Below, in pieces: positions 1 to 9,868 of a DNA stretch of 64,000 nt. The DNA is from Tritrichomonas musculus. Lineage: Eukaryota; Parabasalia; Tritrichomonadida; Tritrichomonadidae. The position numbers were made by a program, and so were the translations under genes. The first letter of the stretch is position 1. Every line of letters starts with the position of its first letter. Under the pieces are notes generated by a model that was not told the DNA's origin, did not search any database, and saw only the letters and a program-made list of their open reading frames with translations. The stretch covers positions 1,240,001 to 1,304,000 of the forward strand of contig JAPFFF010000003.1 of NCBI GenBank assembly GCA_039105265.1. Reading direction: 5' to 3'.

Positions 1-870
1 TAGGTCCACATAATAGTTTTTATATTTACTATCTTTGACTTGTTCACCATTAGTTGGTGAATAAAAGATTTCATAGAACATATTGTCATCATAATTGTAG
101 AAGCCATCTGTTTGAACATCCCTTCGTCTTAAGCCAGTTTTTTCTTCATGGAATGCGGGCTTCAATTCATTTAATTTGATTTCTTCTCTAATTTTTTCCA
201 TTTCTTTTTGAGCATTATATCTAGTGGCTATATTTATTTTATCTTCATCATTCTTTTTATCTAATTCTTTTTGTAGCTCAGCTTTAACTGTGTCATCTTT
301 CTCATTAAATATTTTATTTGTGAGGTCTTCTATTTCTTTTTGCAAATTTTGATATTCTGTAATTAAATTAGAATATTTGGTGCTTAATTTTAGTTCTTGG
401 TTATCTAAATTGAAATTGTGGTCTTTATTGATTTTATCTGCTTCAATATTAAACTCAACAAATTTGGCTTCAATAGCAGATTGTATATCATTCCACACCT
501 CACTAAAATCATTTTCACGATTCAACCACGAGTTTATACTGATAAATACTTCACTCTTATGGTCATCTTCAAGATACTTCCATAATTGTTCATATGAAAA
601 TAGGGGATTATCATGCTTGAGTTTATCATATTCGTCTCGTCTATATTTTCTTACTCCAAGAGTAAATTCTATCTTTCTACTTCTGGCTAACATAGAAATA
701 TTTCTCACCCCAATAATTGATTCCCCTCTATTTGATGTACACCATTCTTGCGGGAAATTAAAGTAATATCTGTTTGGCTTGCTAGGGTCTTGTTCTCCAT
801 CTTCAAGAAAGTAGGCATATTCAATGGCAATCGGTGTTTGCTCTTCAGCTGGATTTAGCGTCGGGTACAT
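1..870 (-). CDS. Unrecognised Maverick gene, 3' part off window
   Basis: An open frame of 290 codons runs on the minus strand from an ATG at 870 to the window edge. The N-terminal part contains RYYFNFPQEWC and SIIGVRNISMLARSRKIEF. The middle (roughly residues 140-235) is rich in K, E, Q and N and should form coiled coil. The last visible part is Y/F-rich. I do not recognise the family. Its place next to a Maverick end and its mix of a globular head and coiled coil would suit a structural or replication protein, but that is a guess. It has no evident counterpart among the genes of the two complete elements here. Confidence 0.55.
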   Translation of the reverse strand, partial: MYPTLNPAEEQTPIAIEYAYFLEDGEQDPSKPNRYYFNFPQEWCTSNRGESIIGVRNISMLARSRKIEFTLGVRKYRRDEYDKLKHDNPLFSYEQLWKYLEDDHKSEVFISINSWLNRENDFSEVWNDIQSAIEAKFVEFNIEADKINKDHNFNLDNQELKLSTKYSNLITEYQNLQKEIEDLTNKIFNEKDDTVKAELQKELDKKNDEDKINIATRYNAQKEMEKIREEIKLNELKPAFHEEKTGLRRRDVQTDGFYNYDDNMFYEIFYSPTNGEQVKDSKYKNYYVDL

Positions 871-966
871 TTCAATCGTGGAAAATATTTTTTTGTAGTC
901 ATTAATGACAAATGGAGGGATTTTTTACACGGGACGTTAAAAAATCACGCCATTTTATATACTACT
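1..966. mobile_element. Right-terminal piece of a Maverick/Polinton (fragment at window edge)
   Basis: The stretch ends at 966 with TATATACTACT, the mirror of the AGTAGTATA start shared by the two large Mavericks in this window. A gene runs leftward from about 100 bp inside that end and off the window, which is the usual layout beside a Maverick terminus. Only the right end is visible, so the partner repeat and target duplication cannot be checked. Family assignment is by terminal motif and gene layout. Age unknown. Confidence 0.6.
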
Positions 967-978
967 TTTTGTGAAGAG

Positions 979-1047
979 AACTTTTTGAATAGGAAACTTT
1001 TTGAATACGCGAACGATAGAACTTTTTGAATGTCTGCTTTTTGAATG
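979..1047 (+). repeat. Degenerate short direct repeats
   Basis: Four copies of the word ctttttgaat occur at irregular 16-25 bp spacing, just outside the Maverick end and before a GC-rich hairpin (1052-1071, arms CCAGGGGC and GCCCTTGG). The same word recurs at other repeat boundaries in the window, for example at 3704 and 4328. No function is evident. Confidence 0.45.
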
Positions 1048-1101
1048 GGGTCCAGGGGCGGGAGCCCTTGGAGTAGTGGTAGGCTGTTGTTTCTCTCATT
1101 T

Positions 1102-1482
1102 CAAAATGCAACACAAGTTGCTCGAATATCTTTCCAAGAATCACACACTTATACTATTTTGATGATTTTAACCGATGGAATTATCAATGATATGAGAGAA
1201 ACAACAGATGCTATTGTCGATGCCACCGATGCTCCGCTCAGCATTATTATTGTTGGCATTGGAGATACTAACTTTGATGCAATGGATGAACTTGATGCTG
1301 ACGATGTTCCACTTAGAAGCTCAAGAGGTAAAGTAATGTCCAGAGATATCGTCCAATTTGTACCTTTCCGTAAATTCCTACAAAACAAAGGTTTTGGACT
1401 TGCAGAAGAAGTTCTTGCAGAAGTTCCTAGACAAGTTGATGAATTTTGCTCCACTCATGGCCTCACACCACAAATTGCATAA
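1102..1482 (+). pseudogene. Copine C-terminal fragment (host gene, 5'-truncated)
   Basis: About 126 residues match the end of the copine A-domain (von Willebrand factor A-like). YTILMILTDG is the beta strand with the conserved aspartate. PLSIIIVGIG, FDAMDELDADD and RDIVQFVPFRKF follow in the usual order, then LAEEVLAEVPRQVDEF near the C terminus. Copines are calcium-dependent membrane-binding proteins with two C2 domains before this A-domain, normally more than 500 residues. Here both C2 domains and the start of the A-domain are absent, and homology begins near ATQVARISF, about 135 bp right of a Maverick end. The frame stays open to TAA and base composition is richer than the surroundings, so the loss is probably recent. 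It could be expressed as a fragment but is more likely dead. Confidence 0.75.
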
Positions 1483-3028
1483 GAAAATAATTTTTTATTT
1501 TTTGTCCAAATAACAATAAATATTATTTCTGTTACTAATTTTAAACTTTTGGCTTAAAATATTCAAAATAGAAATCTTTGTATTTGTAAATATTTTTCTA
1601 TAGAGGTACGGGTACTAAAAATTTTTTTAAAAATTCTTTATATTAATATATTTTATTAAGTATATTCCATATTATATAAAAAATATTTAATGAAAGAGTT
1701 TTGTTCGTCAGGTGGAGTTTTATGAGTATTTTTATTAATTTTCGTAAACCATTGAAATTATAAAAAAAATTCATCAAATATTTTTCATGTTTTTGCATAA
1801 AAAAAGTCATAAAATATTAAATGCATCTTTATTATATGAAAATGTTTAATAAAAAAATTAATTCAATCGATCTTGTAATAATGCCATTTTAAATTTCTAT
1901 GAATTAAATGATAAATGTGTAAAATGAAGAATGATTTTTGCATAATATAATATGATTTATCTTTTGAATCTTTTTCTACTCTTGAAAACATGAATTGCTA
2001 AAATCTGATATTAAATATTCTCAATGAAATCTTTTAAAAATGCCTTAAGATATGCGCTGATGATTTATTTATTTACCATAATTGGTTTAAATAAGAGATT
2101 GTTGGGAGAAATTAATGAATATGTCGTATTCTTTGTATTTTTATTATAAATTAAAACTAATTTATCTCAGTAAAAAAAGAATTTTCTTTGTTTTTAACAG
2201 AGCAATTTAAAAGACGACTATTGGAATAATGCATATTTTAATATATAATTTATCAAAAAATATTTTGAATGCTTTAATTTCCTTCTTGAAAAAAAAAAAA
2301 GCAATTTAAAAAAATTCAATATGAACCGGAAATAGTCAAATATCCAACCGGAAATAGTCAAAAAGTTTTTGACATATTAAAAAAAATCCTTGAAAAAGAT
2401 TCATGCCAATTTTTTTTTCATTCAAAAATTTAATTTTTTTTTAAAAAATTAAAGGTTAAAACGCAGCTACGCCTGACGAGTCGTTTTTTATTTTCATATA
2501 TTTATTGTGATATATATTAATTATCCTATAAATTGATATATAGTTATCCCTTGAGAATTAAACAGCCATTCCAAAAAATGAGTTGTAAAATACATTTTTT
2601 TTTTAAATTTTATTTTTTTTCATGAAAAAAATTGTTTTATTTTATACAAATAATTATTAAATATTAATATTATATTTATTAGTTAAATATACGATAATTA
2701 TGAATTAAAAATATTTTTTCATTAAGATATTTATATATATTTAATGATTTTTGGCAATTAAGTAACTTCTTTCCCTTTGAATAAATAATCAAAACAATAA
2801 GTATTTCATATAATACAAGAAATGTTTAAAATAAAAATATAATAAAATTATTGAGATATAAAATATTAAAGGAAATAAAAGCAAAATATTAAATAGACAA
2901 AATACGTTATTTTAGTCCCTGCACTTCTTTAATTGTTTATCTGATTAATGAATGTAATAAATATAATATATATGTATTAATCATTCTAAAAAACAATAAA
3001 TTATAACTAATTATTGTTTGTTTACGAT
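1483..3028. other. AT-rich intergenic DNA
   Basis: I see no gene here. The stretch is homopolymer-rich. It holds one short direct repeat, AACCGGAAATAGTCAAA, present twice near 2325-2360, and a GC-rich blip at 2460-2485. Both could be worn repeat-element traces. Confidence 0.6.
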
Positions 3029-3133
3029 TTTTCCACTATCAAAATGAACTTTTCCACTATCAAAATGAATTTTTCCACTATCAAAATGAACTTTTCCACT
3101 ATCAAATTGAATTTTTCCACTATCAAACCGAAA
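3029..3133 (+). repeat. 21-bp tandem repeat, five copies
   Basis: Five head-to-tail copies of a 21-bp unit share the core TTTTCCACTATCAAA. The unit ends alternate between gaac and gaat, and the last copy is degenerate. The copies abut with no spacers, so this is a minisatellite and not a CRISPR array. It lies in non-coding AT-rich DNA. Confidence 0.85.
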
Positions 3134-3306
3134 AGACTGTATCTTATTTTTCCAAACACATTATTTACAATAGATTCATAGTCTATTTTGATTTTTTCTT
3201 CATCAAAATTTGTTTTTGCTATATTTTTTAACTTTTATCAATTTTTAATTATTATGTCAACCATTTGTCCTGGGGCCCAAATGTTACCCTGTATAGTATT
3301 AATAAT

Positions 3307-3480
3307 TCATGTTGATATGTTATTTAAGGAGTGAAGCGAATGTTTTCTTACAATTTCATAGCAGGATTTCCCTGATGCCTTCATCATGCAAATATCTCTT
3401 TGAACTTCAGACAAAACTTCTATTTCATCTTTGGTCCATTGAAAAGGTTGAATAACTGGAGCTGTGTTGACTCCTTCCAT
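3307..3480 (-). pseudogene. Short helix-turn-helix-like N-terminal fragment of an unidentified repeat gene
   Basis: A 57-codon frame starts at an ATG at 3480. It reads like the N-terminal DNA-binding segment of a repetitive gene: FQWTKDEIEVLSEVQRD resembles a Myb/SANT-type helix, followed by MKASGKSCYEIVRKHS, which looks like a recognition-helix pair. Sequence after the stop (to about 3240) still looks faintly coding. The fragment is short, isolated and surrounded by repeats, so it is probably a relic. Family unknown; a transposase N terminus is one possibility. Confidence 0.4.
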
Positions 3481-3700
3481 GTAAAAATTTTAAAAAAATA
3501 AATTCACCCACCATTTTTTTTAACTTTTTCAAATAATTTTTAACAAAAAAACTTTGGAGTAGCTTTTCAATAATTGAAAGATAAGTTTAAATTTGTGAAA
3601 ATTTTCACAATTTTTGAATGATATTATCAATTTAGTATAAGGTTAATTTGTATGTACTATAAGGTTTGTTGAATTACTGTATAATTAAAATTCTCTAGGT

Positions 3701-4294
3701 GCAACTTTTTGAGTTCCGCATTTCCACTAGTAAAAAAATATCTGATATCACTTTTTGAATTAATAATAAAAAAAAAAACAATAAACTTTTTCAATATAAA
3801 ATTTTTATAAAAAAATCTGAAAAAAAACTAAATTTTTAATGCATTTGAAACATCAGTTCCTGCTACAACCGCATCAACTGATACATATCTGATGTATTCT
3901 TCTGATTTCCAACGTCCTTGCCTTTTAATAACGCAATCTTAAATTCCATTCAATGATTCATAATAAGCTCCTCCTCTAAAAAATCCATACAATTAATTGT
4001 TTTGACTATATAGCGAGTGATTTTGCTTTGATTTCATTGTCTTTAGCTAAGAGTTGCTGAAATAAGCACAGATTTGGTTGAATAAAAAAAACTGAAAATT
4101 TTGAAATAATTTTTTATCGGCATTCTTTCAATAAAAACTGAATTTCAAAAGCATAAAAATTTAGTTTTTTTCAATTTTTTAATACAATTTTAATTAAAAA
4201 GTTTATTATTATTTTTTTTTTGTTTTTAAATAATTCGAAAAGATAAATATCAGATATTTTTTTATAGTGGAAATGCTATACTCAAAAAGTTGCA
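3701..4294. mobile_element. Inverted-repeat element (~0.6 kb) carrying a tyrosine-recombinase remnant
   Basis: Imperfect inverted repeats of about 50 bp bound the segment. The left one (3701-3753) begins GCAACTTTTTGAG and continues GCATTTCCACTA and AAAAAAATATCTGATAT. The right one (4242-4294) carries the same words in reverse complement, with a few mismatches. The interior contains a decayed tyrosine-recombinase C terminus on the minus strand. I could not confirm a target-site duplication. It looks like a non-autonomous or internally deleted DNA element. Confidence 0.6.
3828..4062 (-). pseudogene. Tyrosine recombinase C-terminal remnant
   Basis: On the minus strand the segment reads as the last ~70 residues of a tyrosine recombinase. 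A FRGGAYYES box resembles the HxxR region of the family, and CVIKRQGRWKSEEYIRYVS resembles the GRWkS..yirY motif that carries the catalytic tyrosine. The reading is interrupted and everything upstream of the HxxR region is missing. The source could be a Crypton-like transposon or a DIRS/Ngaro-type element; this tail cannot separate them. Confidence 0.5.
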
Positions 4295-4320
4295 AAAAAG
4301 AGAATCAAAAATAAATTATT

Positions 4321-4357
4321 AAGTAGCTTTTTGAGGCTTCGCCTCAAAAAGCTACTT
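4321..4357. repeat. Perfect 17-bp-stem hairpin with TTC loop
   Basis: Arms at 4321-4337 and 4341-4357 are exact reverse complements around a 3-base TTC loop. It sits 14 bp left of the Mav-1 insertion and lies outside the element. The form (GC-rich centre, 3-base loop) matches the smaller hairpins scattered through Mav-2. Confidence 0.85.
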
Positions 4358-4371
4358 AATTAGAGCTGTGC

Positions 4372-4696
4372 AGTAGTATACGTTTGCGGTGATTTCAGAC
4401 CTCCGGTCTTCAATCCCCTCAAACAACCCTAATTTTGGCACTTTTTTGGTCTCCAACTACCCAATTTTAGCACTTTTTTGACCTCCAGAGTGTTGTCAGA
4501 AAATCCCCTATCACTATAGGGCACTTCCCATAGCGTCTTTTTGGGTCAAAAACTATCAATTATTGCCTCTTTATTGCCTCAAAAAGATGTTTGTCATACC
4601 CACTAATAAATGCGTGATTTCGGACCGCCAGTATAACTGGAGTCGCTGAACGCGCCGGACGAGTTGTTTCAACTTTTTTGAAAAAAATATTTTTTG
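4372..4696 (+). repeat. Mav-1 left terminal inverted repeat
   Basis: About 325 bp pairs with 21040-21332. The left copy is longer because it contains a GC-rich insert of about 32 bp (near 4627-4659), including the hairpin CCAGT-ATA-ACTGG, that the right copy lacks. Confidence 0.9.
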
Positions 4697-4765
4697 GAAA
4701 TTTTCTCATCCACGATAAGAGGTATAAATTTTTTATATTTTTTATTTTTTATCTTCATTGCAAAA

Positions 4766-7700
4766 ATGAGACTCTCCGAAGCTACTCCCGAAAAATTACA
4801 AGAACTATTTGAATTGATAATAAACGAGAAACTACAACACGACTTTTCATATTATTGGAACTCACAAGAAGAATTCTATTATGACATCCGAGAATGTGCT
4901 AAGTATGAAGGGTACGATGGAGATTTAGACAACTATGATGCTATGTACTGGTATTTTAAAGGCAAGAACAATACCCCTGCGCAACAACCCAAACAAGCTG
5001 AACAACCTCTCAAGACGGAAAACAACTCGCAACAAGAAATCGTGAATCAAATAATGGAAAAATTAGAATACTCCCCAAGAAGATGGGAGATCGACTTTGA
5101 GAGATTAGATAAGGACGGCAGACTCTTATTGCTTCCCAAATTGAAGGAATTCTTTGAAGAATATATAGATTCTTTGCCCATTATCGCCAAATACAAACTT
5201 GCTTTCAAAATCAAAAGTCAATGGCATTCTTATCAATTAACTCCTGAAATATACAACAAATTAATGGAAAATCTGACAGAAAAACACTTCATCTTCGATA
5301 TAGAGAATGTTGTACCAGAATATTTTTATGAGAATGGAGCCGAAAAAATACCCGAATGGAGCCTCTTTGAAGTAGTTCGCTTTAGTGAATTTCAGAATAT
5401 TAAGGCAAAAAATGACGTTGGAGGAAGTTTCTTTCAATATTTGGTACGTGAAAACTGCCCATCAAATGTCTCAAAATATCTCGAAATTTTACAAATATTT
5501 TCCTCCCTTGTGGACAAAAAAGGCAAACAGAGAAAGGAATTGGACGATTGCTGCTTCATCTATGCGCTTCAACAAACAGGATGTTACGATGATGATACAC
5601 TAAACAAAATGCGCCTAAGGATTAATTCAAGATATCTCTCTCAAAAAGCTCTAAACGAACTATGTACTGAGTTCAATATTCACGTCAAATTATCGTTTAT
5701 CAACGAAGATGCCAATGGAAAAAACAAGAAACGTTCTGTCAGGTCCAAAAAGAATGGTTCAAATAAACATTATTTAGGTATAGAAAATGCCGAACCAAAT
5801 AGAACTCATACAATGAATGTCTTCAATAAGCACTATTTCCTTGAGGAAATTACTCCTTTCAGCACGTACTATATCAATCACCTCAATCAATGCACAGAAG
5901 ACAAATACTATAAAGAATACAACGTAGACCACTGGCGATCCGCGAGACGCTTCATGACATCATCCGACCTCGTCCGAACTTTAATGAAAAACAACTACTT
6001 CATCCCAATCACATTCGGTCAATATAAGGTCCTCAACACAGTTTTCTACAAAGAAGTAATCGACGATATTGACCTTATCGACCTCGAATATAACGAAGAA
6101 CAATGCACGAAACTAATAAAAGAGGATAAAAAGAAACTCTCAGAAAATGACAACAAAACATATTGGTATGCCGATTTTGAAGCAGATACATCAACAGAAA
6201 TTCACAAACCTTTCCTCTGCGTCTTACAGAATAGAACAGGCCGTATCAATAAAACTTTCCGAGGAGAAGACTGTAATAAACAATTACTAGATTATTTACC
6301 AGATGACGCCGTCGTTTATTTCCACAATTTAGCGTATGATATCAGAATGATGGCCTCTTTCGGACTCGCCAAATCCATCATCAAAGGCACAAAAACAATG
6401 AAGGCTGATATAAAATATAACAACAAAACCATTCATCTCAAAGACTCTTTACCAATTCTTTCCTGCAAATTATCTCAATTACCCTCTATGTTTGACATTC
6501 CTGACATACAAAAAGAGATATTTCCATACAAATATTATACTCTTGATCGCCTCCAAACTAACATTGGCACAATCAACGAAGCAGGAGAAAATGAGGACAA
6601 AATTTGGACAGATGAAGACTACAATTTATTCAACGCCAATATCGATAAAATATCTGGCTGTCGAATAGACGAAAATCATTTTGACATGTGGAAATATGCA
6701 GAATTTTACTACCAGCAAGATGTTAATATCCTCAGAATCGGATTCAATAAACTGCGTGAAGGATTCATCAAAGACTTCAAAGTCGACCCATTTAATTTCA
6801 TCAGCATATCGTCTCTCGCAAACGAAGTCTTCAATCAAAGAGTCTATTATCCCAACCAAAATCTCTATAAATTAGGCGGTCATGTGAGATATTTTTGCTC
6901 AAAGGCGATATATGGAGGTAGATGTATGACGGCATATAACAAGAAATGGCATGTCAAGAAGAATCTCTGCGATTTTGATGCAGTATCATTATATCCTTCC
7001 GCAATGAGTAGATTATACACAGTCGAAGGAAAGCCCAAAGTAATACAGAATGACCAACTCAACTATAATTTCCTCTCTCAACAATCAGCATACATCGTCG
7101 AAATCGAAATAACAAAAATCAACAAACATTATGCATTTCCGTTAATTGTTCAAAAAATAGGGGGTTTAAACAGAAATAACGACATACTCTCAGAAGGAAA
7201 TACCATTAAAATGGTTGTTGATAATATTACTTTGGAGGACTTTATTGAGTTTCAGCAAATAGAATTCAATATTCTGAGAGGATATTACTGGGATGGAAAG
7301 AAAGATTATCGTATTCAAGAATGCATCAGAGAAATATTCGATAAACGACTCGAATATAAGAAGCAGAAGAATCCTTTGCAAAATCTCTACAAACTCATCA
7401 TGAATTCCTGCTACGGCAAAACAATAGAGAGGCCAGTAGATAAAGACTATAAATATCTTCATGAAGGAGATGAACTCGACAAATATTGGGCAAAAAACTA
7501 TAACAAAATTGTCGAAGATATTCAGTTAAACAACTCTGACATCCATGCCATAAAGACCCTCAAACAAATAGATAATCACTTCAATTTCTCTCTTTTAGGC
7601 ATTCAAGTTCTGTCCATGTCCAAGAGAATAATGAACGAAGTCATGTGTCTTGCTTTCGACATAGGATGCCATATTTATTACCAAGATACTGATAGTATGC

Positions 7701-8167
7701 ATATAGAATCTGCGGATTTACCGAAACTCGAAAAGGCCTTCCGCGAGAAATATAACCGCGAACTTATCGGGAAAAATTTAGGACAATTCCATTCAGATTT
7801 CCCAGAAATAAACGGCCACAATGAGATGCCTGAATCTATTGAATCATTCTTCTTGATGAAGAAAATGTATGTAGATAAACTGCAAGATTCTACTGGAGAT
7901 ATTGACTATATGATACGAGGCAAGGGACTAACTCAGAATTCTATCAAATATAAATTCAACGAGGAGTTTCAAGGAGATGTTATGAAGCTTTATGAAACAC
8001 TCTTCAACGGAAATTCCATCACATTCGACCTAACAAAAGGACAACCTTGCTTCGAGATGAATAAAAATATGACCGTATCGACAAGAAAAAAATTCGAGAG
8101 ATGTATCAAAACAGACTATGAAGAAGGAGATATTACCCAATATTTTACCAGGCAATTTTCCACCTAG
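4766..8167 (+). CDS. polB: Protein-primed family B DNA polymerase (Mav-1)
   Basis: This 1,133-residue protein would copy the element's DNA by protein priming. Exonuclease motifs are YADFEAD (about residue 470), FHNLAYD (520) and YYQQDVNIL (652). Polymerase motif A is DFDAVSLYPS (736), motif B KLIMNSCYGKT (876) and motif C YQDTDSMH (974). The first ~450 residues are a Maverick-type N-terminal extension of unknown role, with an acidic, Q-rich part near the start. An earlier TTG at 4694 would keep the frame, but the ATG at 4766 gives a normal start in AAAAATG context just inside the terminal repeat. Its 3' end overlaps the convergent integrase gene by 23 bp. All catalytic motifs look intact. Codon use is richer in C-ending codons than in Mav-2. 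Confidence 0.93.
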   Translation: MRLSEATPEKLQELFELIINEKLQHDFSYYWNSQEEFYYDIRECAKYEGYDGDLDNYDAMYWYFKGKNNTPAQQPKQAEQPLKTENNSQQEIVNQIMEKLEYSPRRWEIDFERLDKDGRLLLLPKLKEFFEEYIDSLPIIAKYKLAFKIKSQWHSYQLTPEIYNKLMENLTEKHFIFDIENVVPEYFYENGAEKIPEWSLFEVVRFSEFQNIKAKNDVGGSFFQYLVRENCPSNVSKYLEILQIFSSLVDKKGKQRKELDDCCFIYALQQTGCYDDDTLNKMRLRINSRYLSQKALNELCTEFNIHVKLSFINEDANGKNKKRSVRSKKNGSNKHYLGIENAEPNRTHTMNVFNKHYFLEEITPFSTYYINHLNQCTEDKYYKEYNVDHWRSARRFMTSSDLVRTLMKNNYFIPITFGQYKVLNTVFYKEVIDDIDLIDLEYNEEQCTKLIKEDKKKLSENDNKTYWYADFEADTSTEIHKPFLCVLQNRTGRINKTFRGEDCNKQLLDYLPDDAVVYFHNLAYDIRMMASFGLAKSIIKGTKTMKADIKYNNKTIHLKDSLPILSCKLSQLPSMFDIPDIQKEIFPYKYYTLDRLQTNIGTINEAGENEDKIWTDEDYNLFNANIDKISGCRIDENHFDMWKYAEFYYQQDVNILRIGFNKLREGFIKDFKVDPFNFISISSLANEVFNQRVYYPNQNLYKLGGHVRYFCSKAIYGGRCMTAYNKKWHVKKNLCDFDAVSLYPSAMSRLYTVEGKPKVIQNDQLNYNFLSQQSAYIVEIEITKINKHYAFPLIVQKIGGLNRNNDILSEGNTIKMVVDNITLEDFIEFQQIEFNILRGYYWDGKKDYRIQECIREIFDKRLEYKKQKNPLQNLYKLIMNSCYGKTIERPVDKDYKYLHEGDELDKYWAKNYNKIVEDIQLNNSDIHAIKTLKQIDNHFNFSLLGIQVLSMSKRIMNEVMCLAFDIGCHIYYQDTDSMHIESADLPKLEKAFREKYNRELIGKNLGQFHSDFPEINGHNEMPESIESFFLMKKMYVDKLQDSTGDIDYMIRGKGLTQNSIKYKFNEEFQGDVMKLYETLFNGNSITFDLTKGQPCFEMNKNMTVSTRKKFERCIKTDYEEGDITQYFTRQFST

Positions 8168-9851
8168 GCATCATTTGTCTCATATTTTTTTGGTCCGTTA
8201 CTTCATACAAACCATTCTTGAACCCAACAACTCTATACTTTCCTGGCTGTACATTGGACCTTCTCTTCATCATTCCATCCTTTTCGTTATACAATTTTAC
8301 CGACATCCCGTTTGGCAAATAGAATCCTTTACTCGTCATTATGTCATAATTCTCCTTACAGATATTCATCACAATCAACGATTCCAGCTCTTTATCTTCA
8401 TGAACCATCTTTGGAGAGACGCTTTTCCTGGCATATTTTGAGAGCGTTTTATGAGGTGCGTTATTATATTGCCTCACTAATTCTTCCATTATCGACGGAG
8501 TAATTATCCCAATTCCCATATTGTAAGCCATATCTCTAAGTGTCCTGATGACTCTATCTATCAGTCCCAAAGAACTGTGCATCGGGTCTGTTTTTACCTG
8601 TTTTTGCTCCTTTTTCATGAAGTCTGGATAGTTTCCCATTCTCATTCTTGGTGCAGTTTGCCACTCAATTCTATGAGCTCTATAGTATTCTTGTGCCTTT
8701 CTTGAGTTAAAAGAGCCCTCACCATCAAACGTCAAGCTCTTTATTACAACACCAGATTGCAGCAATTTATCGAGGGTTTTCAAGTAAGTATCTGCTGATT
8801 TATCTAATTTGGCGAATCTCTGATGCTTTTCTTCGACTTTCTCTTCTCCAAACAATATCTGGTTGACCAACTCAACATACAAATATCTTGTATTGACATT
8901 TATCATGACCAAATAACATAATTTATCAACAAACATCAAATCAATAATATAGGAATTTCTTGATGAAACTTTATGGAGCTGATACATCTTCGCGTTCTTT
9001 TTCAGCGGAAAGTATGATGTGTTCTCGGCTATTTTGACCTGTCTGTCGGGAAACAAACTCTTCAAAGCTCTTATTTTACTCTCTGTTTTGAACCCGATAA
9101 TATTTTGCTCCTGAGGAATTTCATAGGTTGAATATGTCGTTGGCTGGAAATAAAATTTATTGACGTATCTATTGTATCTCTCCTCTTCGGACAAACTACT
9201 CTCTCCCCAATTCCTACTGACTCTATTGAATTCCTCTTTATCTAGTAGTCTCTCATGATTGAATACCACAAAATCATTCAATTTATCCGTGAAAGTATTC
9301 CTCAAAATAGGTCTTTGAGGTCTGTCAGAATCTCTTCTATTTTGCCATTCCTCAGTGAAAATATTGTATAATCTCCTGAAATCGTCTTCATTTATCGGTA
9401 ATTTACCATTTTCTTTCAACAAATCTCGTGCTTGATTTATGGTGTATCTCTGTTTGTTATTCAACTTTTCGAATAGTTTATTCTTGCATTTTTGGTATTT
9501 ATTCATATAATTTTTGTGCCTCTGATAATCGATGCTATGAAGGAGTTTATCATGTATTTCAGCATAATTTATCGATATGAAATTTCTTATATTCCTATAA
9601 TCGTTCTCAGTAAATATTTTGTCATAATTGTATTTGGGTTCTCTATCGCTCCATATATCATGTTTATAATGAAAATCTTCTGTTAAAGTATTGTGAATTT
9701 TTCTGCAAATCCATTTTCTGATTGCCTCAAAGATGAAGTTAAAATCGTTGTTTCCCTCTATCGCTTCAATATCTGCTTTATATCTTGGTTCTTCTGTTAT
9801 AGAGGTTATTATTTCATCCGAGTTATTGTAAAGCAATTTAGTTATATTCAT
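8145..9851 (-). CDS. int: Maverick integrase, retroviral-type (Mav-1)
   Basis: A 568-residue integrase would cut and join the element's ends to target DNA. The RNase H-like core shows YIIDLMFVDK (D304), SLTFDGEGSF (D376) and LGLIDRVIRTLRD (D432). The third acidic position, normally glutamate in retroviral and most Maverick integrases, is aspartate here and in the Mav-2 copy. The C terminus has an SH3/chromo-like strand set, GKYRVVGFKNGLYEVTD. The ~270 residues before the core are helical and charged; no clear HHCC zinc finger is seen. It starts 17 bp from the divergent small gene at 9869 and overlaps the polymerase 3' end. Confidence 0.9.
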   Translation of the reverse strand: MNITKLLYNNSDEIITSITEEPRYKADIEAIEGNNDFNFIFEAIRKWICRKIHNTLTEDFHYKHDIWSDREPKYNYDKIFTENDYRNIRNFISINYAEIHDKLLHSIDYQRHKNYMNKYQKCKNKLFEKLNNKQRYTINQARDLLKENGKLPINEDDFRRLYNIFTEEWQNRRDSDRPQRPILRNTFTDKLNDFVVFNHERLLDKEEFNRVSRNWGESSLSEEERYNRYVNKFYFQPTTYSTYEIPQEQNIIGFKTESKIRALKSLFPDRQVKIAENTSYFPLKKNAKMYQLHKVSSRNSYIIDLMFVDKLCYLVMINVNTRYLYVELVNQILFGEEKVEEKHQRFAKLDKSADTYLKTLDKLLQSGVVIKSLTFDGEGSFNSRKAQEYYRAHRIEWQTAPRMRMGNYPDFMKKEQKQVKTDPMHSSLGLIDRVIRTLRDMAYNMGIGIITPSIMEELVRQYNNAPHKTLSKYARKSVSPKMVHEDKELESLIVMNICKENYDIMTSKGFYLPNGMSVKLYNEKDGMMKRRSNVQPGKYRVVGFKNGLYEVTDQKNMRQMMPRWKIAW

Positions 9852-9868
9852 TTTTTATTTGGTAGAAA
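9852..9868. promoter_or_regulatory. 17-bp divergent start-codon gap
   Basis: Only 17 bp (TTTTTATTTGGTAGAAA) separate the integrase ATG on the minus strand from the ATG at 9869. Any 5' leaders and core initiators must lie in this gap or inside the opposite coding region. Trichomonad mRNAs are known for very short leaders, which would fit. Confidence 0.5.

Noticed and set aside
377-766. A 129-codon plus-strand frame near the window start
   Set aside because: It is the antisense shadow of the longer minus-strand frame 1-870, which has better composition and continues off the window.
1045-1101. Upstream extension of the copine fragment to an ATG at 1045
   Set aside because: The extension encodes only GC-rich hairpin and repeat sequence with no copine similarity.
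3029-3133. CRISPR-like array
   Set aside because: The 21-bp units abut directly with no unique spacers; this is a minisatellite in a eukaryotic context.
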